From positions 54,914,302 through 54,978,301 of the forward strand of contig CATQJL010000223.1 of assembly GCA_958299035.1 (NCBI GenBank): 64,000 nt of DNA, in the 5' to 3' direction. A program made the translations under genes and the position numbers. Shown here piece after piece: positions 49,701 to 63,832 of this stretch. The stretch's first letter is position 1. Each line of letters starts with the position of its first letter. The notes below the pieces were generated by a model. It saw only the letters and a program-made list of their open reading frames with translations, was not told where the DNA came from and did no database searches. Origin of the DNA: Cylicocyclus nassatus. Taxonomy: Eukaryota > Nematoda > Chromadorea > Rhabditida > Strongylidae.

Positions 49701-52700
49701 AGGGCTTTGCGATGAGGATAGAATGGAAAACAGTTCTCAGCGATGCGAATGCGATCGGTGGTCCCGTGGTGTAGCGGTTAGCACTCAGGACTCTGGATCC
49801 TGCGCAAGGTCTTCAATACTTCGTCATCGTCAAGAGGGCTTTGCGATGAGGATAGAATGGAAAACCGTTCTCAGCGATGCGAATGCGATCGGTTCGGTCC
49901 CGTGGTGTAGCGGTTAGCACTCAGGACTCTGAATCCTGCGACGTGAGTTCAAATCTCACCGGGACCTAGTCTTTTGCGCAAAGTCTTCAATACTTCGTCA
50001 TCGTCAAGAGGGCTTTGCGATGAGGATAGAATGGAAAACAGTTCTCAGCGATGCGAATGCGATCGGTGGTCCCGTGGTGTAGCGGTTAGCACTCAGGACT
50101 CTGGATCCTGCGCAAGGTCTTCAATACTTCGTCATCGTCAAGAGGGCTTTGCGATGAGGATAGAATGGAAAACAGTTCTCAGCGATGCGAATGCGATCGG
50201 TGGTCCCGTGGTGTAGCGGTTAGCACTCAGGACTCTGAATCCTGCGACGTGAGTTCAAATCTCACCGGGACCTAGTCTTTTGCGCAAGGTCTCTAATAAT
50301 TCGTCATTGTCAGGAGGGCTTTGCGATGAGGTTAGAATGGAAAACCGTTCTCAGCGATGCGAATGCGATCGGTTCGGTCCCGTGGTGTAGCGGTTAGCAC
50401 TCAGGACTCTGGATCCTGCGCAAGGTCTTCAATACTTCGCCATCGTCAAGAGGGCTTTGCGATGAGGATAGAATGGAAAACAGTTCTCAGCGATGCGAAT
50501 GCGATCGGTGGTCCCGTGGTGTAGCGGTTAGCACTCAGGACTCTGAATCCTGCGACGTGAGTTCAAATCTCACTGGGACCTAGTCTTTTGCGCAAGGTCT
50601 CTAATACTTCGTCATTGTCAGGAGGGCTTTGCGATGAGGTTAGAATGGAAAACCGTTCTCAGCGATGCGAATGCGATCGGTTCGGTCCCGTGGTGTAGCG
50701 GTTAGCACTCAGGGCTCTGGATCCTGCGCAAGGTCTTCAATACTTCGTCATCGTCAAGAGGGCTTTGCGATGAGGATAGAATGGAAAACCGTTCTCAGCG
50801 ATGCGAATGCGATCGGTGGTCCCGTGGTGTAGCGGTTAGCACTCAGGACTCTGGATCCTGCGCAAGGTCTTCAATACTTCGTCATCGTCAAGAGGGCTTT
50901 GCGATGAGGATAGAATGGAAAACCGTTCTCAGCGATGCGAATGCGATCGGTTCGGTCCCGTGGTGTAGCGGTTAGCACTCAGGACTCTGAATCCTGCGAC
51001 GTGAGTTCAAATCTCACCGGGACCTAGTCTTTTGCGCAAAGTCTTCAATACTTCGTCATCGTCAAGAGGGCTTTGCGATGAGGATAGAATGGAAAACAGT
51101 TCTCAGCGATGCGAATGCGATCGGTGGTCCCGTGGTGTAGCGGTTAGCACTCAGGACTCTGGATCCTGCGCAAGGTCTTCAATACTTCGTCATCGTCAAG
51201 AGGGCTTTGCGATGAGGATAGAATGGAAAACAGTTCTCAGCGATGCGAATGCGATCGGTGGTCCCGTGGTGTAGCGGTTAGCACTCAGGACTCTGAATCC
51301 TGCGACGTGAGTTCAAATCTCACCGGGACCTAGTCTTTTGCGCAAGGTCTCTAATAATTCGTCATTGTCAGGAGGGCTTTGCGATGAGGTTAGAATGGAA
51401 AACCGTTCTCAGCGATGCGAATGCGATCGGTTCGGTCCCGTGGTGTAGCGGTTAGCACTCAGGACTCTGGATCCTGCGCAAGGTCTTCAATACTTCGCCA
51501 TCGTCAAGAGGGCTTTGCGATGAGGATAGAATGGAAAACAGTTCTCAGCGATGCGAATGCGATCGGTGGTCCCGTGGTGTAGCGGTTAGCACTCAGGACT
51601 CTGAATCCTGCGACGTGAGTTCAAATCTCACTGGGACCTAGTCTTTTGCGCAAGGTCTCTAATACTTCGTCATTGTCAGGAGGGCTTTGCGATGAGGTTA
51701 GAATGGAAAACCGTTCTCAGCGATGCGAATGCGATCGGTTCGGTCCCGTGGTGTAGCGGTTAGCACTCAGGGCTCTGGATCCTGCGCAAGGTCTTCAATA
51801 CTTCGTCATCGTCAAGAGGGCTTTGCGATGAGGATAGAATGGAAAACCGTTCTCAGCGATGCGAATGCGATCGGTGGTCCCGTGGTGTAGCGGTTAGCAC
51901 TCAGGACTCTGAATCCTGCGACGTGAGTTCAAATCTCACCGGGACCTAGTCTTTTGCGCAAAGTCTTCAATACTTCGTCATCGTCAAGAGGGCTTTGCGA
52001 TGAGGATAGAATGGAAAACAGTTCTCAGCGATGCGAATGCGATCGGTGGTCCCGTGGTGTAGCGGTTAGCACTCAGGACTCTGGATCCTGCGCAAGGTCT
52101 TCAATACTTCGTCATCGTCAAGAGGGCTTTGCGATGAGGACAGAATGGAAAACAGTTCTCAGCGATGCGAATGCGATCGGTGGTCCCGTGGTGTAGCGGT
52201 TAGCACTCAGGACTCTGAATCCTGCGACGTGAGTTCAAATCTCACCGGGACCTAGTCTTTTGCGCAAGGTCTCTAATACTTCGTCATTGTCAGGAGGGCT
52301 TTGCGATGAGGTTAGAATGGAAAACCGTTCTCAGCGATGCGAATGCGATCGGTGGTCCCGTGGTGTAGCGGTTAGCACTCAGGACTCTGAATCCTGCGAC
52401 GTGAGTTCAAATCTCACCGGGACCTAGTCTTTTGCGCAAAGTCTTCAATACTTCGTCATCGTCAAGAGGGCTTTGCGATGAGGATAGAATGGAAAACAGT
52501 TCTCAGCGATGCGAATGCGATCGGTGGTCCCGTGGTGTAGCGGTTAGCACTCAGGACTCTGGATCCTGCGCAAGGTCTTCAATACTTCGTCATCGTCAAG
52601 AGGGCTTTGCGATGAGGACAGAATGGAAAACAGTTCTCAGCGATGCGAATGCGATCGGTGGTCCCGTGGTGTAGCGGTTAGCACTCAGGACTCTGAATCC

Positions 52701-53171
52701 TGCGCAAGGTCTTCAATACTTCGCCATCGTCAAGAGGGCTTTGCGATGAGGATAGAATGGAAAACAGTTCTCAGCGATGCGAATGCGATCGGTGGTCCCG
52801 TGGTGTAGCGGTTAGCACTCAGGACTCTGAATCCTGCGACGTGAGTTCAAATCTCACCGGGACCTAGTCTTTTGCGCAAAGTCTTCAATACTTCGTCATC
52901 GTCAAGAGGGCTTTGCGATGAGGATAGAATGGAAAACAGTTCTCAGCGATGCGAATGCGATCGGTGGTCCCGTGGTGTAGCGGTTAGCACTCAGGACTCT
53001 GGATCCTGCGCAAGGTCTTCAATACTTCGTCATCGTCAAGAGGGCTTTGCGATGAGGATAGAATGGAAAACAGTTCTCAGCGATGCGAATGCGATCGGTG
53101 GTCCCGTGGTGTAGCGGTTAGCACTCAGGACTCTGAATCCTGCGACGTGAGTTCAAATCTCACCGGGACCT
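43708..53171 (+). tRNA. array block 5: 36 full-length tRNA-Gln genes
   Basis: Full-length copies start at 43708, 43880, 44052, 44224, 44532, 44704, 45010, 45317, 45489, 45661, 46103, 46275, 46447, 46619, 46927, 47099, 47405, 47712, 47884, 48190, 48362, 48668, 48976, 49148, 49588, 49896, 50202, 50510, 50954, 51260, 51568, 51876, 52182, 52354, 52794 and 53100. A66 copies: 43708, 44532, 46103 and 46927, the last in the window. A49 copies: 44704 and 47099. T66 copies (U66-G7 wobble): 50510 and 51568. The 2395-bp block at 43.3-45.4 kb is repeated at 45.7-47.8 kb; 50.2-50.6 recurs at +1058. Confidence 0.95.
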
Positions 53172-53409
53172 AGTCTTTTGCGCAAGGTCTCTAATAATTC
53201 GTCATTGTCAGGAGGGCTTTGCGATGAGGTTAGAATGGAAAACCGTTCTCAGCGATGCGAATGCGATCGGTTCGGTCCCGTGGTGTAGCGGTTAGCACTC
53301 AGGGCTCTGGATCCTGCGCAAGGTCTTCAATACTTCGTCATCGTCAAGAGGGCTTTGCGATGAGGATAGAATGGAAAACCGTTCTCAGCGATGCGAATGC
53401 GATCGGTTC

Positions 53410-56400
53410 GGTCCCGTGGTGTAGCGGTTAGCACTCAGGACTCTGAATCCTGCGACGTGAGTTCAAATCTCACTGGGACCTAGTCTTTTGCGCAAAGTCT
53501 TCAATACTTCGTCATCGTCAAGAGGGCTTTGCGATGAGGATAGAATGGAAAACAGTTCTCAGCGATGCGAATGCGATCGGTGGTCCCGTGGTGTAGCGGT
53601 TAGCACTCAGGACTCTGGATCCTGCGCAAGGTCTTCAATACTTCGTCATCGTCAAGAGGGCTTTGCGATGAGGATAGAATGGAAAACAGTTCTCAGCGAT
53701 GCGAATGCGATCGGTGGTCCCGTGGTGTAGCGGTTAGCACTCAGGACTCTGAATCCTGCGACCTGAGTTCAAATCTCACCGGGACCTAGTCTTTTGCGCA
53801 AAGTCTTCAATACTTCGTCATCGTCAAGAGGGCTTTGCGATGAGGATAGAATGGAAAACAGTTCTCAGCGATGCGAATGCGATCGGTGGTCCCGTGGTGT
53901 AGCGGTTAGCACTCAGGACTCTGGATCCTGCGCAAGGTCTTCAATACTTCGTCATCGTCAAGAGGGCTTTGCGATGAGGATAGAATGGAAAACAGTTCTC
54001 AGCGATGCGAATGCGATCGGTGGTCCCGTGGTGTAGCGGTTAGCACTCAGGACTCTGAATCCTGCGACGTGAGTTCAAATCTCACCGGGACCTAGTCTTT
54101 TGCGCAAGGTCTCTAATACTTCGTCATTGTCAGGAGGGCTTTGCGATGAGGTTAGAATGGAAAACCGTTCTCAGCGATGCGAATGCGATCGGTTCGGTCC
54201 CGTGGTGTAGCGGTTAGCACTCAGGGCTCTGGATCCTGCGCAAGGTCTTCAATACTTCGTCATCGTCAAGAGGGCTTTGCGATGAGGATAGAATGGAAAA
54301 CAGTTCTCAGCGATGCGAATGCGATCGGTGGTGCCGTGGTGTAGCGGTTAGCACTCAGGACTCTGAATCCTGCGACGTGAGTTCAAATCTCACCGGGACC
54401 TAGTCTTTTGCGCAAGGTCTCTAATACTTCGTCATTGTCAGGAGGGCTTTGCGATGAGGATAGAATGGAAAACCGTTCTCAGCGATGCGAATGCGATCGG
54501 TTCGGTCCCGTGGTGTAGCGGTTAGCACTCAGGACTCTGAATCCTGCGACGTGAGTTCAAATCTCACCGGGACCTAGTCTTTTGCGCAAAGTCTTCAATA
54601 CTTCGTCATCGTCAAGAGGGCTTTGCGATGAGGATAGAATGGAAAACAGTTCTCAGCGATGCGAATGCGATCGGTGGTCCCGTGGTGTAGCGGTTAGCAC
54701 TCAGGACTCTGGATCCTGCGCAAGGTCTTCAATACTTCGTCATCGTCAAGAGGGCTTTGCGATGAGGATAGAATGGAAAACAGTTCTCAGCGATGCGAAT
54801 GCGATCGGTTCGGTCCCGTGGTGTAGCGGTTAGCACTCAGGACTCTGAATCCTGCGACGTGAGTTCAAATCTCACCGGGACCTAGTCTTTTGCGCAAAGT
54901 CTTCAATACTTCGTCATCGTCAAGAGGGCTTTGCGATGAGGATAGAATGGAAAACAGTTCTCAGCGATGCGAATGCGATCGGTGGTCCCGTGGTGTAGCG
55001 GTTAGCACTCAGGACTCTGGATCCTGCGCAAGGTCTTCAATACTTCGTCATCGTCAAGAGGGCTTTGCGATGAGGACAGAATGGAAAACAGTTCTCAGCG
55101 ATGAGAATGCGATCGGTGGTCCCGTGGTGTAGCGGTTAGCACTCAGGACTCTGAATCCTGCGACGTGAGTTCAAATCTCACCGGGACCTAGTCTTTTGCG
55201 CAAGGTCTCTAATACTTCGTCATTGTCAGGAGGGCTTTGCGATGAGGTTAGAATGGAAAACCGTTCTCAGCGATGCGAATGCGATCGGTGGTCCCGTGGT
55301 GTAGCGGTTAGCACTCAGGACTCTGGATCCTGCGCAAGGTCTTCAATACTTCGTCATCGTCAAGAGGGCTTTGCGATGAGGATAGAATGGAAAACAGTTC
55401 TCAGCGATGCGAATGCGATCGGTGGTCCCGTGGTGTAGCGGTTAGCACTCAGGACTCTGAATCCTGCGACCTGAGTTCAAATCTCACCGGGACCTAGTCT
55501 TTTGCGCAAAGTCTTCAATACTTCGTCATCGTCAAGAGGGCTTTGCGATGAGGATAGAATGGAAAACAGTTCTCAGCGATGCGAATGCGATCGGTGGTCC
55601 CGTGGTGTAGCGGTTAGCACTCAGGACTCTGGATCCTGCGCAAGGTCTTCAATACTTCGTCATCGTCAAGAGGGCTTTGCGATGAGGATAGAATGGAAAA
55701 CAGTTCTCAGCGATGCGAATGCGATCGGTGGTCCCGTGGTGTAGCGGTTAGCACTCAGGACTCTGAATCCTGCGACGTGAGTTCAAATCTCACCGGGACC
55801 TAGTCTTTTGCGCAAGGTCTCTAATACTTCGTCATTGTCAGGAGGGCTTTGCGATGAGGATAGAATGGAAAACCGTTCTCAGCGATGCGAATGCGATCGG
55901 TTCGGTCCCGTGGTGTAGCGGTTAGCACTCAGGACTCTGAATCCTGCGACGTGAGTTCAAATCTCACCGGGACCTAGTCTTTTGCGCAAAGTCTTCAATA
56001 CTTCGTCATCGTCAAGAGGGCTTTGCGATGAGGATAGAATGGAAAACAGTTCTCAGCGATGCGAATGCGATCGGTGGTCCCGTGGTGTAGCGGTTAGCAC
56101 TCAGGACTCTGGATCCTGCGCAAGGTCTTCAATACTTCGTCATCGTCAAGAGGGCTTTGCGATGAGGATAGAATGGAAAACAGTTCTCAGCGATGCGAAT
56201 GCGATCGGTTCGGTCCCGTGGTGTAGCGGTTAGCACTCAGGACTCTGAATCCTGCGACGTGAGTTCAAATCTCACCGGGACCTAGTCTTTTGCGCAAAGT
56301 CTTCAATACTTCGTCATCGTCAAGAGGGCTTTGCGATGAGGATAGAATGGAAAACAGTTCTCAGCGATGCGAATGCGATCGGTGGTCCCGTGGTGTAGCG

Positions 56401-59400
56401 GTTAGCACTCAGGACTCTGGATCCTGCGCAAGGTCTTCAATACTTCGTCATCGTCAAGAGGGCTTTGCGATGAGGACAGAATGGAAAACAGTTCTCAGCG
56501 ATGAGAATGCGATCGGTGGTCCCGTGGTGTAGCGGTTAGCACTCAGGACTCTGAATCCTGCGACGTGAGTTCAAATCTCACCGGGACCTAGTCTTTTGCG
56601 CAAGGTCTCTAATACTTCGTCATTGTCAGGAGGGCTTTGCGATGAGGTTAGAATGGAAAACCGTTCTCAGCGATGCGAATGCGATCGGTGGTCCCGTGGT
56701 GTAGCGGTTAGCACTCAGGACTCTGAATCCTGCGACGTGAGTTCAAATCTCACCGGGACCTAGTCTTTTGCGCAAAGTCTTTAATACTTCGTCATTGTCA
56801 AGAGGGCTTTGCGATGAGGATAGAATGGAAAACAGTTCTCAGCGATGCGAATGCGATCGGTGGTCCCGTGGTGTAGCGGTTAGCACTCAGGACTCTGGAT
56901 CCTGCGCAAGGTCTTCAATACTTCGCCATCGTCAAGAGGGCTTTGCGATGAGGTTAGAATGGAAAACCGTTCTCAGCGATGCGAATGCGATCGGTTCGGT
57001 CCCGTGGTGTAGCGGTTAGCACTCAGGGCTCTGGATCCTGCGCAAGGTCTTCAATACTTCGTCATCGTCAAGAGGGCTTTGCGATGAGGATAGAATGGAA
57101 AACCGTTCTCAGCGATGCGAATGCGATCGGTTCGGTCCCGTGGTGTAGCGGTTAGCACTCAGGACTCTGAATCCTGCGACGTGAGTTCAAATCTCACCGG
57201 GACCTAGTCTTTTGCGCAAAGTCTTCAATACTTCGTCATCGTCAAGAGGGCTTTGCGATGAGGATAGAATGGAAAACAGTTCTCAGCGATGCGAATGCGA
57301 TCGGTGGTCCCGTGGTGTAGCGGTTAGCACTCAGGACTCTGGATCCTGCGCAAGGTCTTCAATACTTCGTCATCGTCAAGAGGGCTTTGCGATGAGGATA
57401 GAATGGAAAACAGTTCTCAGCGATGCGAATGCGATCGGTGGTCCCGTGGTGTAGCGGTTAGCACTCAGGACTCTGAATCCTGCGACCTGAGTTCAAATCT
57501 CACCGGGACCTAGTCTTTTGCGCAAAGTCTTCAATACTTCGTCATCGTCAAGAGGGCTTTGCGATGAGGATAGAATGGAAAACAGTTCTCAGCGATGCGA
57601 ATGCGATCGGTGGTCCCGTGGTGTAGCGGTTAGCACTCAGGACTCTGGATCCTGCGCAAGGTCTTCAATACTTCGTCATCGTCAAGAGGGCTTTGCGATG
57701 AGGATAGAATGGAAAACAGTTCTCAGCGATGCGAATGCGATCGGTGGTCCCGTGGTGTAGCGGTTAGCACTCAGGACTCTGAATCCTGCGACGTGAGTTC
57801 AAATCTCACCGGGACCTAGTCTTTTGCGCAAGGTCTCTAATACTTCGTCATTGTCAGGAGGGCTTTGCGATGAGGTTAGAATGGAAAACCGTTCTCAGCG
57901 ATGCGAATGCGATCGGTTCGGTCCCGTGGTGTAGCGGTTAGCACTCAGGGCTCTGGATCCTGCGCAAGGTCTTCAATACTTCGTCATCGTCAAGAGGGCT
58001 TTGCGATGAGGATAGAATGGAAAACAGTTCTCAGCGATGCGAATGCGATCGGTGGTGCCGTGGTGTAGCGGTTAGCACTCAGGACTCTGAATCCTGCGAC
58101 GTGAGTTCAAATCTCACCGGGACCTAGTCTTTTGCGCAAGGTCTCTAATACTTCGTCATTGTCAGGAGGGCTTTGCGATGAGGTTAGAATGGAAAACCGT
58201 TCTCAGCGATGCGAATGCGATCGGTTCGGTCCCGTGGTGTAGCGGTTAGCACTCAGGGCTCTGGATCCTGCGCAAGGTCTTCAATACTTCGTCATCGTCA
58301 AGAGGGCTTTGCGATGAGGATAGAATGGAAAACCGTTCTCAGCGATGCGAATGCGATCGGTTCGGTCCCGTGGTGTAGCGGTTAGCACTCAGGACTCTGA
58401 ATCCTGCGACGTGAGTTCAAATCTCACCGGGACCTAGTCTTTTGCGCAAAGTCTTCAATACTTCGTCATCGTCAAGAGGGCTTTGCGATGAGGATAGAAT
58501 GGAAAACAGTTCTCAGCGATGCGAATGCGATCGGTGGTCCCGTGGTGTAGCGGTTAGCACTCAGGACTCTGGATCCTGCGCAAGGTCTTCAATACTTCGT
58601 CATCGTCAAGAGGGCTTTGCGATGAGGATAGAATGGAAAACAGTTCTCAGCGATGCGAATGCGATCGGTGGTCCCGTGGTGTAGCGGTTAGCACTCAGGA
58701 CTCTGAATCCTGCGACGTGAGTTCAAATCTCACTGGGACCTAGTCTTTTGCGCAAGGTCTCTAATACTTCGTCATTGTCAGGAGGGCTTTGCGATGAGGT
58801 TAGAATGGAAAACCGTTCTCAGCGATGCGAATGCGATCGGTTCGGTCCCGTGGTGTAGCGGTTAGCACTCAGGGCTCTGGATCCTGCGCAAGGTCTTCAA
58901 TACTTCGTCATCGTCAAGAGGGCTTTGCGATGAGGATAGAATGGAAAACCGTTCTCAGCGATGCGAATGCGATCGGTTCGGTCCCGTGGTGTAGCGGTTA
59001 GCACTCAGGACTCTGAATCCTGCGACGTGAGTTCAAATCTCACCGGGACCTAGTCTTTTGCGCAAAGTCTTCAATACTTCGTCATCGTCAAGAGGGCTTT
59101 GCGATGAGGATAGAATGGAAAACAGTTCTCAGCGATGCGAATGCGATCGGTGGTCCCGTGGTGTAGCGGTTAGCACTCAGGACTCTGGATCCTGCGCAAG
59201 GTCTTCAATACTTCGTCATCGTCAAGAGGGCTTTGCGATGAGGATAGAATGGAAAACAGTTCTCAGCGATGCGAATGCGATCGGTGGTCCCGTGGTGTAG
59301 CGGTTAGCACTCAGGACTCTGAATCCTGCGACCTGAGTTCAAATCTCACCGGGACCTAGTCTTTTGCGCAAAGTCTTCAATACTTCGTCATCGTCAAGAG

Positions 59401-62400
59401 GGCTTTGCGATGAGGATAGAATGGAAAACAGTTCTCAGCGATGCGAATGCGATCGGTGGTCCCGTGGTGTAGCGGTTAGCACTCAGGACTCTGGATCCTG
59501 CGCAAGGTCTTCAATACTTCGTCATCGTCAAGAGGGCTTTGCGATGAGGATAGAATGGAAAACAGTTCTCAGCGATGCGAATGCGATCGGTGGTCCCGTG
59601 GTGTAGCGGTTAGCACTCAGGACTCTGAATCCTGCGACGTGAGTTCAAATCTCACCGGGACCTAGTCTTTTGCGCAAGGTCTCTAATACTTCGTCATTGT
59701 CAGGAGGGCTTTGCGATGAGGATAGAATGGAAAACCGTTCTCAGCGATGCGAATGCGATCGGTTCGGTCCCGTGGTGTAGCGGTTAGCACTCAGGACTCT
59801 GAATCCTGCGACGTGAGTTCAAATCTCACCGGGACCTAGTCTTTTGCGCAAAGTCTTCAATACTTCGTCATCGTCAAGAGGGCTTTGCGATGAGGATAGA
59901 ATGGAAAACAGTTCTCAGCGATGCGAATGCGATCGGTGGTCCCGTGGTGTAGCGGTTAGCACTCAGGACTCTGGATCCTGCGCAAGGTCTTCAATACTTC
60001 GTCATCGTCAAGAGGGCTTTGCGATGAGGATAGAATGGAAAACAGTTTTCAGCGATGCGAATGCGATCGGTTCGGTCCCGTGGTGTAGCGGTTAGCACTC
60101 AGGACTCTGAATCCTGCGACGTGAGTTCAAATCTCACCGGGACCTAGTCTTTTGCGCAAAGTCTTCAATACTTCGTCATCGTCAAGAGGGCTTTGCGATG
60201 AGGATAGAATGGAAAACAGTTCTCAGCGATGCGAATGCGATCGGTGGTCCCGTGGTGTAGCGGTTAGCACTCAGGACTCTGGATCCTGCGCAAGGTCTTC
60301 AATACTTCGTCATCGTCAAGAGGGCTTTGCGATGAGGACAGAATGGAAAACAGTTCTCAGCGATGAGAATGCGATCGGTGGTCCCGTGGTGTAGCGGTTA
60401 GCACTCAGGACTCTGAATCCTGCGACGTGAGTTCAAATCTCACCGGGACCTAGTCTTTTGCGCAAGGTCTCTAATACTTCGTCATTGTCAGGAGGGCTTT
60501 GCGATGAGGTTAGAATGGAAAACCGTTCTCAGCGATGCGAATGCGATCGGTGGTCCCGTGGTGTAGCGGTTAGCACTCAGGACTCTGAATCCTGCGACGT
60601 GAGTTCAAATCTCACCGGGACCTAGTCTTTTGCGCAAAGTCTTTAATACTTCGTCATTGTCAAGAGGGCTTTGCGATGAGGATAGAATGGAAAACAGTTC
60701 TCAGCGATGCGAATGCGATCGGTGGTCCCGTGGTGTAGCGGTTAGCACTCAGGACTCTGGATCCTGCGCAAGGTCTTCAATACTTCGCCATCGTCAAGAG
60801 GGCTTTGCGATGAGGTTAGAATGGAAAACCGTTCTCAGCGATGCGAATGCGAACGGTTCGGTCCCGTGGTGTAGCGGTTAGCACTCAGGGCTCTGGATCC
60901 TGCGCAAGGTCTTCAATACTTCGTCATCGTCAAGAGGGCTTTGCGATGAGGATAGAATGGAAAACCGTTCTCAGCGATGCGAATGCGATCGGTTCGGTCC
61001 CGTGGTGTAGCGGTTAGCACTCAGGACTCTGAATCCTGCGACGTGAGTTCAAATCTCACCGGGACCTAGTCTTTTGCGCAAAGTCTTCAATACTTCGTCA
61101 TCGTCAAGAGGGCTTTGCGATGAGGATAGAATGGAAAACAGTTCTCAGCGATGCGAATGCGATCGGTGGTCCCGTGGTGTAGCGGTTAGCACTCAGGACT
61201 CTGGATCCTGCGCAAGGTCTTCAATACTTCGTCATCGTCAAGAGGGCTTTGCGATGAGGATAGAATGGAAAACAGTTCTCAGCGATGCGAATGCGATCGG
61301 TGGTCCCGTGGTGTAGCGGTTAGCACTCAGGACTCTGAATCCTGCGACCTGAGTTCAAATCTCACCGGGACCTAGTCTTTTGCGCAAAGTCTTCAATACT
61401 TCGTCATCGTCAAGAGGGCTTTGCGATGAGGATAGAATGGAAAACAGTTCTCAGCGATGCGAATGCGATCGGTGGTCCCGTGGTGTAGCGGTTAGCACTC
61501 AGGACTCTGGATCCTGCGCAAAGTCTTCAATACTTCGTCATCGTCAAGAGGGCTTTGCGATGAGGATAGAATGGAAAACAGTTCTCAGCGATGCGAATGC
61601 GATCGGTGGTCCCGTGGTGTAGCGGTTAGCACTCAGGACTCTGAATCCTGCGACGTGAGTTCAAATCTCACCGGGACCTAGTCTTTTGCGCAAGGTCTCT
61701 AATACTTCGTCATTGTCAGGAGGGCTTTGCGATGAGGTTAGAATGGAAAACCGTTCTCAGCGATGCGAATGCGATCGGTGGTCCCGTGGTGTAGCGGTTA
61801 GCACTCAGGACTCTGAATCCTGCGACGTGAGTTCAAATCTCACCGGGACCTAGTCTTTTGCGCAAAGTCTTTAATACTTCGTCATTGTCAAGAGGGCTTT
61901 GCGATGAGGATAGAATGGAAAACAGTTCTCAGCGATGCGAATGCGATCGGTGGTCCCGTGGTGTAGCGGTTAGCACTCAGGACTCTGGATCCTGCGCAAG
62001 GTCTTCAATACTTCGCCATCGTCAAGAGGGCTTTGCGATGAGGTTAGAATGGAAAACCGTTCTCAGCGATGCGAATGCGATCGGTTCGGTCCCGTGGTGT
62101 AGCGGTTAGCACTCAGGGCTCTGGATCCTGCGCAAGGTCTTCAATACTTCGTCATCGTCAAGAGGGCTTTGCGATGAGGATAGAATGGAAAACCGTTCTC
62201 AGCGATGCGAATGCGATCGGTTCGGTCCCGTGGTGTAGCGGTTAGCACTCAGGACTCTGAATCCTGCGACGTGAGTTCAAATCTCACCGGGACCTAGTCT
62301 TTTGCGCAAAGTCTTCAATACTTCGTCATCGTCAAGAGGGCTTTGCGATGAGGATAGAATGGAAAACAGTTCTCAGCGATGCGAATGCGATCGGTGGTCC

Positions 62401-63832
62401 CGTGGTGTAGCGGTTAGCACTCAGGACTCTGGATCCTGCGCAAGGTCTTCAATACTTCGTCATCGTCAAGAGGGCTTTGCGATGAGGATAGAATGGAAAA
62501 CAGTTCTCAGCGATGCGAATGCGATCGGTGGTCCCGTGGTGTAGCGGTTAGCACTCAGGACTCTGAATCCTGCGACCTGAGTTCAAATCTCACCGGGACC
62601 TAGTCTTTTGCGCAAAGTCTTCAATACTTCGTCATCGTCAAGAGGGCTTTGCGATGAGGATAGAATGGAAAACAGTTCTCAGCGATGCGAATGCGATCGG
62701 TGGTCCCGTGGTGTAGCGGTTAGCACTCAGGACTCTGGATCCTGCGCAAAGTCTTCAATACTTCGTCATCGTCAAGAGGGCTTTGCGATGAGGATAGAAT
62801 GGAAAACAGTTCTCAGCGATGCGAATGCGATCGGTGGTCCTGTGGTGTAGCGGTTAGCACTCAGGACTCTGAATCCTGCGACGTGAGTTCAAATCTCACC
62901 GGGACCTAGTCTTTTGCGCAAGGTCTCTAATACTTCGTCATTGTCAGGAGGGCTTTGCGATGAGGTTAGAATGGAAAACCGTTCTCAGCGATGCGAATGC
63001 GATCGGTTCGGTCCCGTGGTGTAGCGGTTAGCACTCAGGGCTCTGGATCCTGCGCAAGGTCTTCAATACTTCGTCATCGTCAAGAGGGCTTTGCGATGAG
63101 GATAGAATGGAAAACAGTTCTCAGCGATGCGAATGCGATCGGTGGTGCCGTGGTGTAGCGGTTAGCACTCAGGACTCTGAATCCTGCGACGTGAGTTCAA
63201 ATCTCACCGGGACCTAGTCTTTTGCGCAAGGTCTCTAATACTTCGTCATTGTCAGGAGGGCTTTGCGATGAGGTTAGAATGGAAAACCGTTCTCAGCGAT
63301 GCGAATGCGATCGGTTCGGTCCCGTGGTGTAGCGGTTAGCACTCAGGGCTCTGGATCCTGCGCAAGGTCTTCAATACTTCGTCATCGTCAAGAGGGCTTT
63401 GCGATGAGGATAGAATGGAAAACCGTTCTCAGCGATGCGAATGCGATCGGTTCGGTCCCGTGGTGTAGCGGTTAGCACTCAGGACTCTGAATCCTGCGAC
63501 GTGAGTTCAAATCTCACCGGGACCTAGTCTTTTGCGCAAAGTCTTCAATACTTCGTCATCGTCAAGAGGCTTTGCGATGAGGATAGAATGGAAAACAGTT
63601 CTCAGCGATGCGAATGCGATCGGTGGTCCCGTGGTGTAGCGGTTAGCACTCAGGACTCTGGATCCTGCGCAAGGTCTTCAATACTTCGTCATCGTCAAGA
63701 GGGCTTTGCGATGAGGATAGAATGGAAAACAGTTCTCAGCGATGCGAATGCGATCGGTTCGGTCCCGTGGTGTAGCGGTTAGCACTCAGGACTCTGAATC
63801 CTGCGACGTGAGTTCAAATCTCACCGGGACCT
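53410..63832 (+). tRNA. array block 6: 36 full-length tRNA-Gln genes
   Basis: Full-length copies start at 53410, 53716, 54022, 54330, 54504, 54812, 55118, 55424, 55730, 55904, 56212, 56518, 56690, 57134, 57440, 57746, 58054, 58364, 58670, 58980, 59286, 59592, 59766, 60074, 60380, 60552, 60996, 61302, 61608, 61780, 62224, 62530, 62836, 63144, 63454 and 63761. Here full and truncated copies alternate almost one to one, and the TTCGG linker is very common. T66: 53410 and 58670. C49: 53716, 55424, 57440, 59286, 61302 and 62530. G4 (G-G69 mismatch): 54330, 58054 and 63144. The segment 55.2-57.8 kb recurs at +3862. Confidence 0.95.
62836..62907 (+). tRNA. tRNA-Gln (CUG) copy with U6-G67 wobble
   Basis: Starts GGTCCTG; position 6 is T and pairs as a wobble with G67. 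Otherwise canonical. A private change within the 1228-bp repeated block, whose parent at 61608 has C6. Confidence 0.85.

Noticed and set aside
7163..63782. More than a hundred near-identical 60-100 residue open frames across the array
   Set aside because: They read through spacer and tRNA on the plus strand, mostly start at TTG, and stop at the TAG inside the tRNA D arm (or run on where A14 is G). Their repetition simply follows the tRNA unit, and unit lengths are not multiples of three. They are not proteins.
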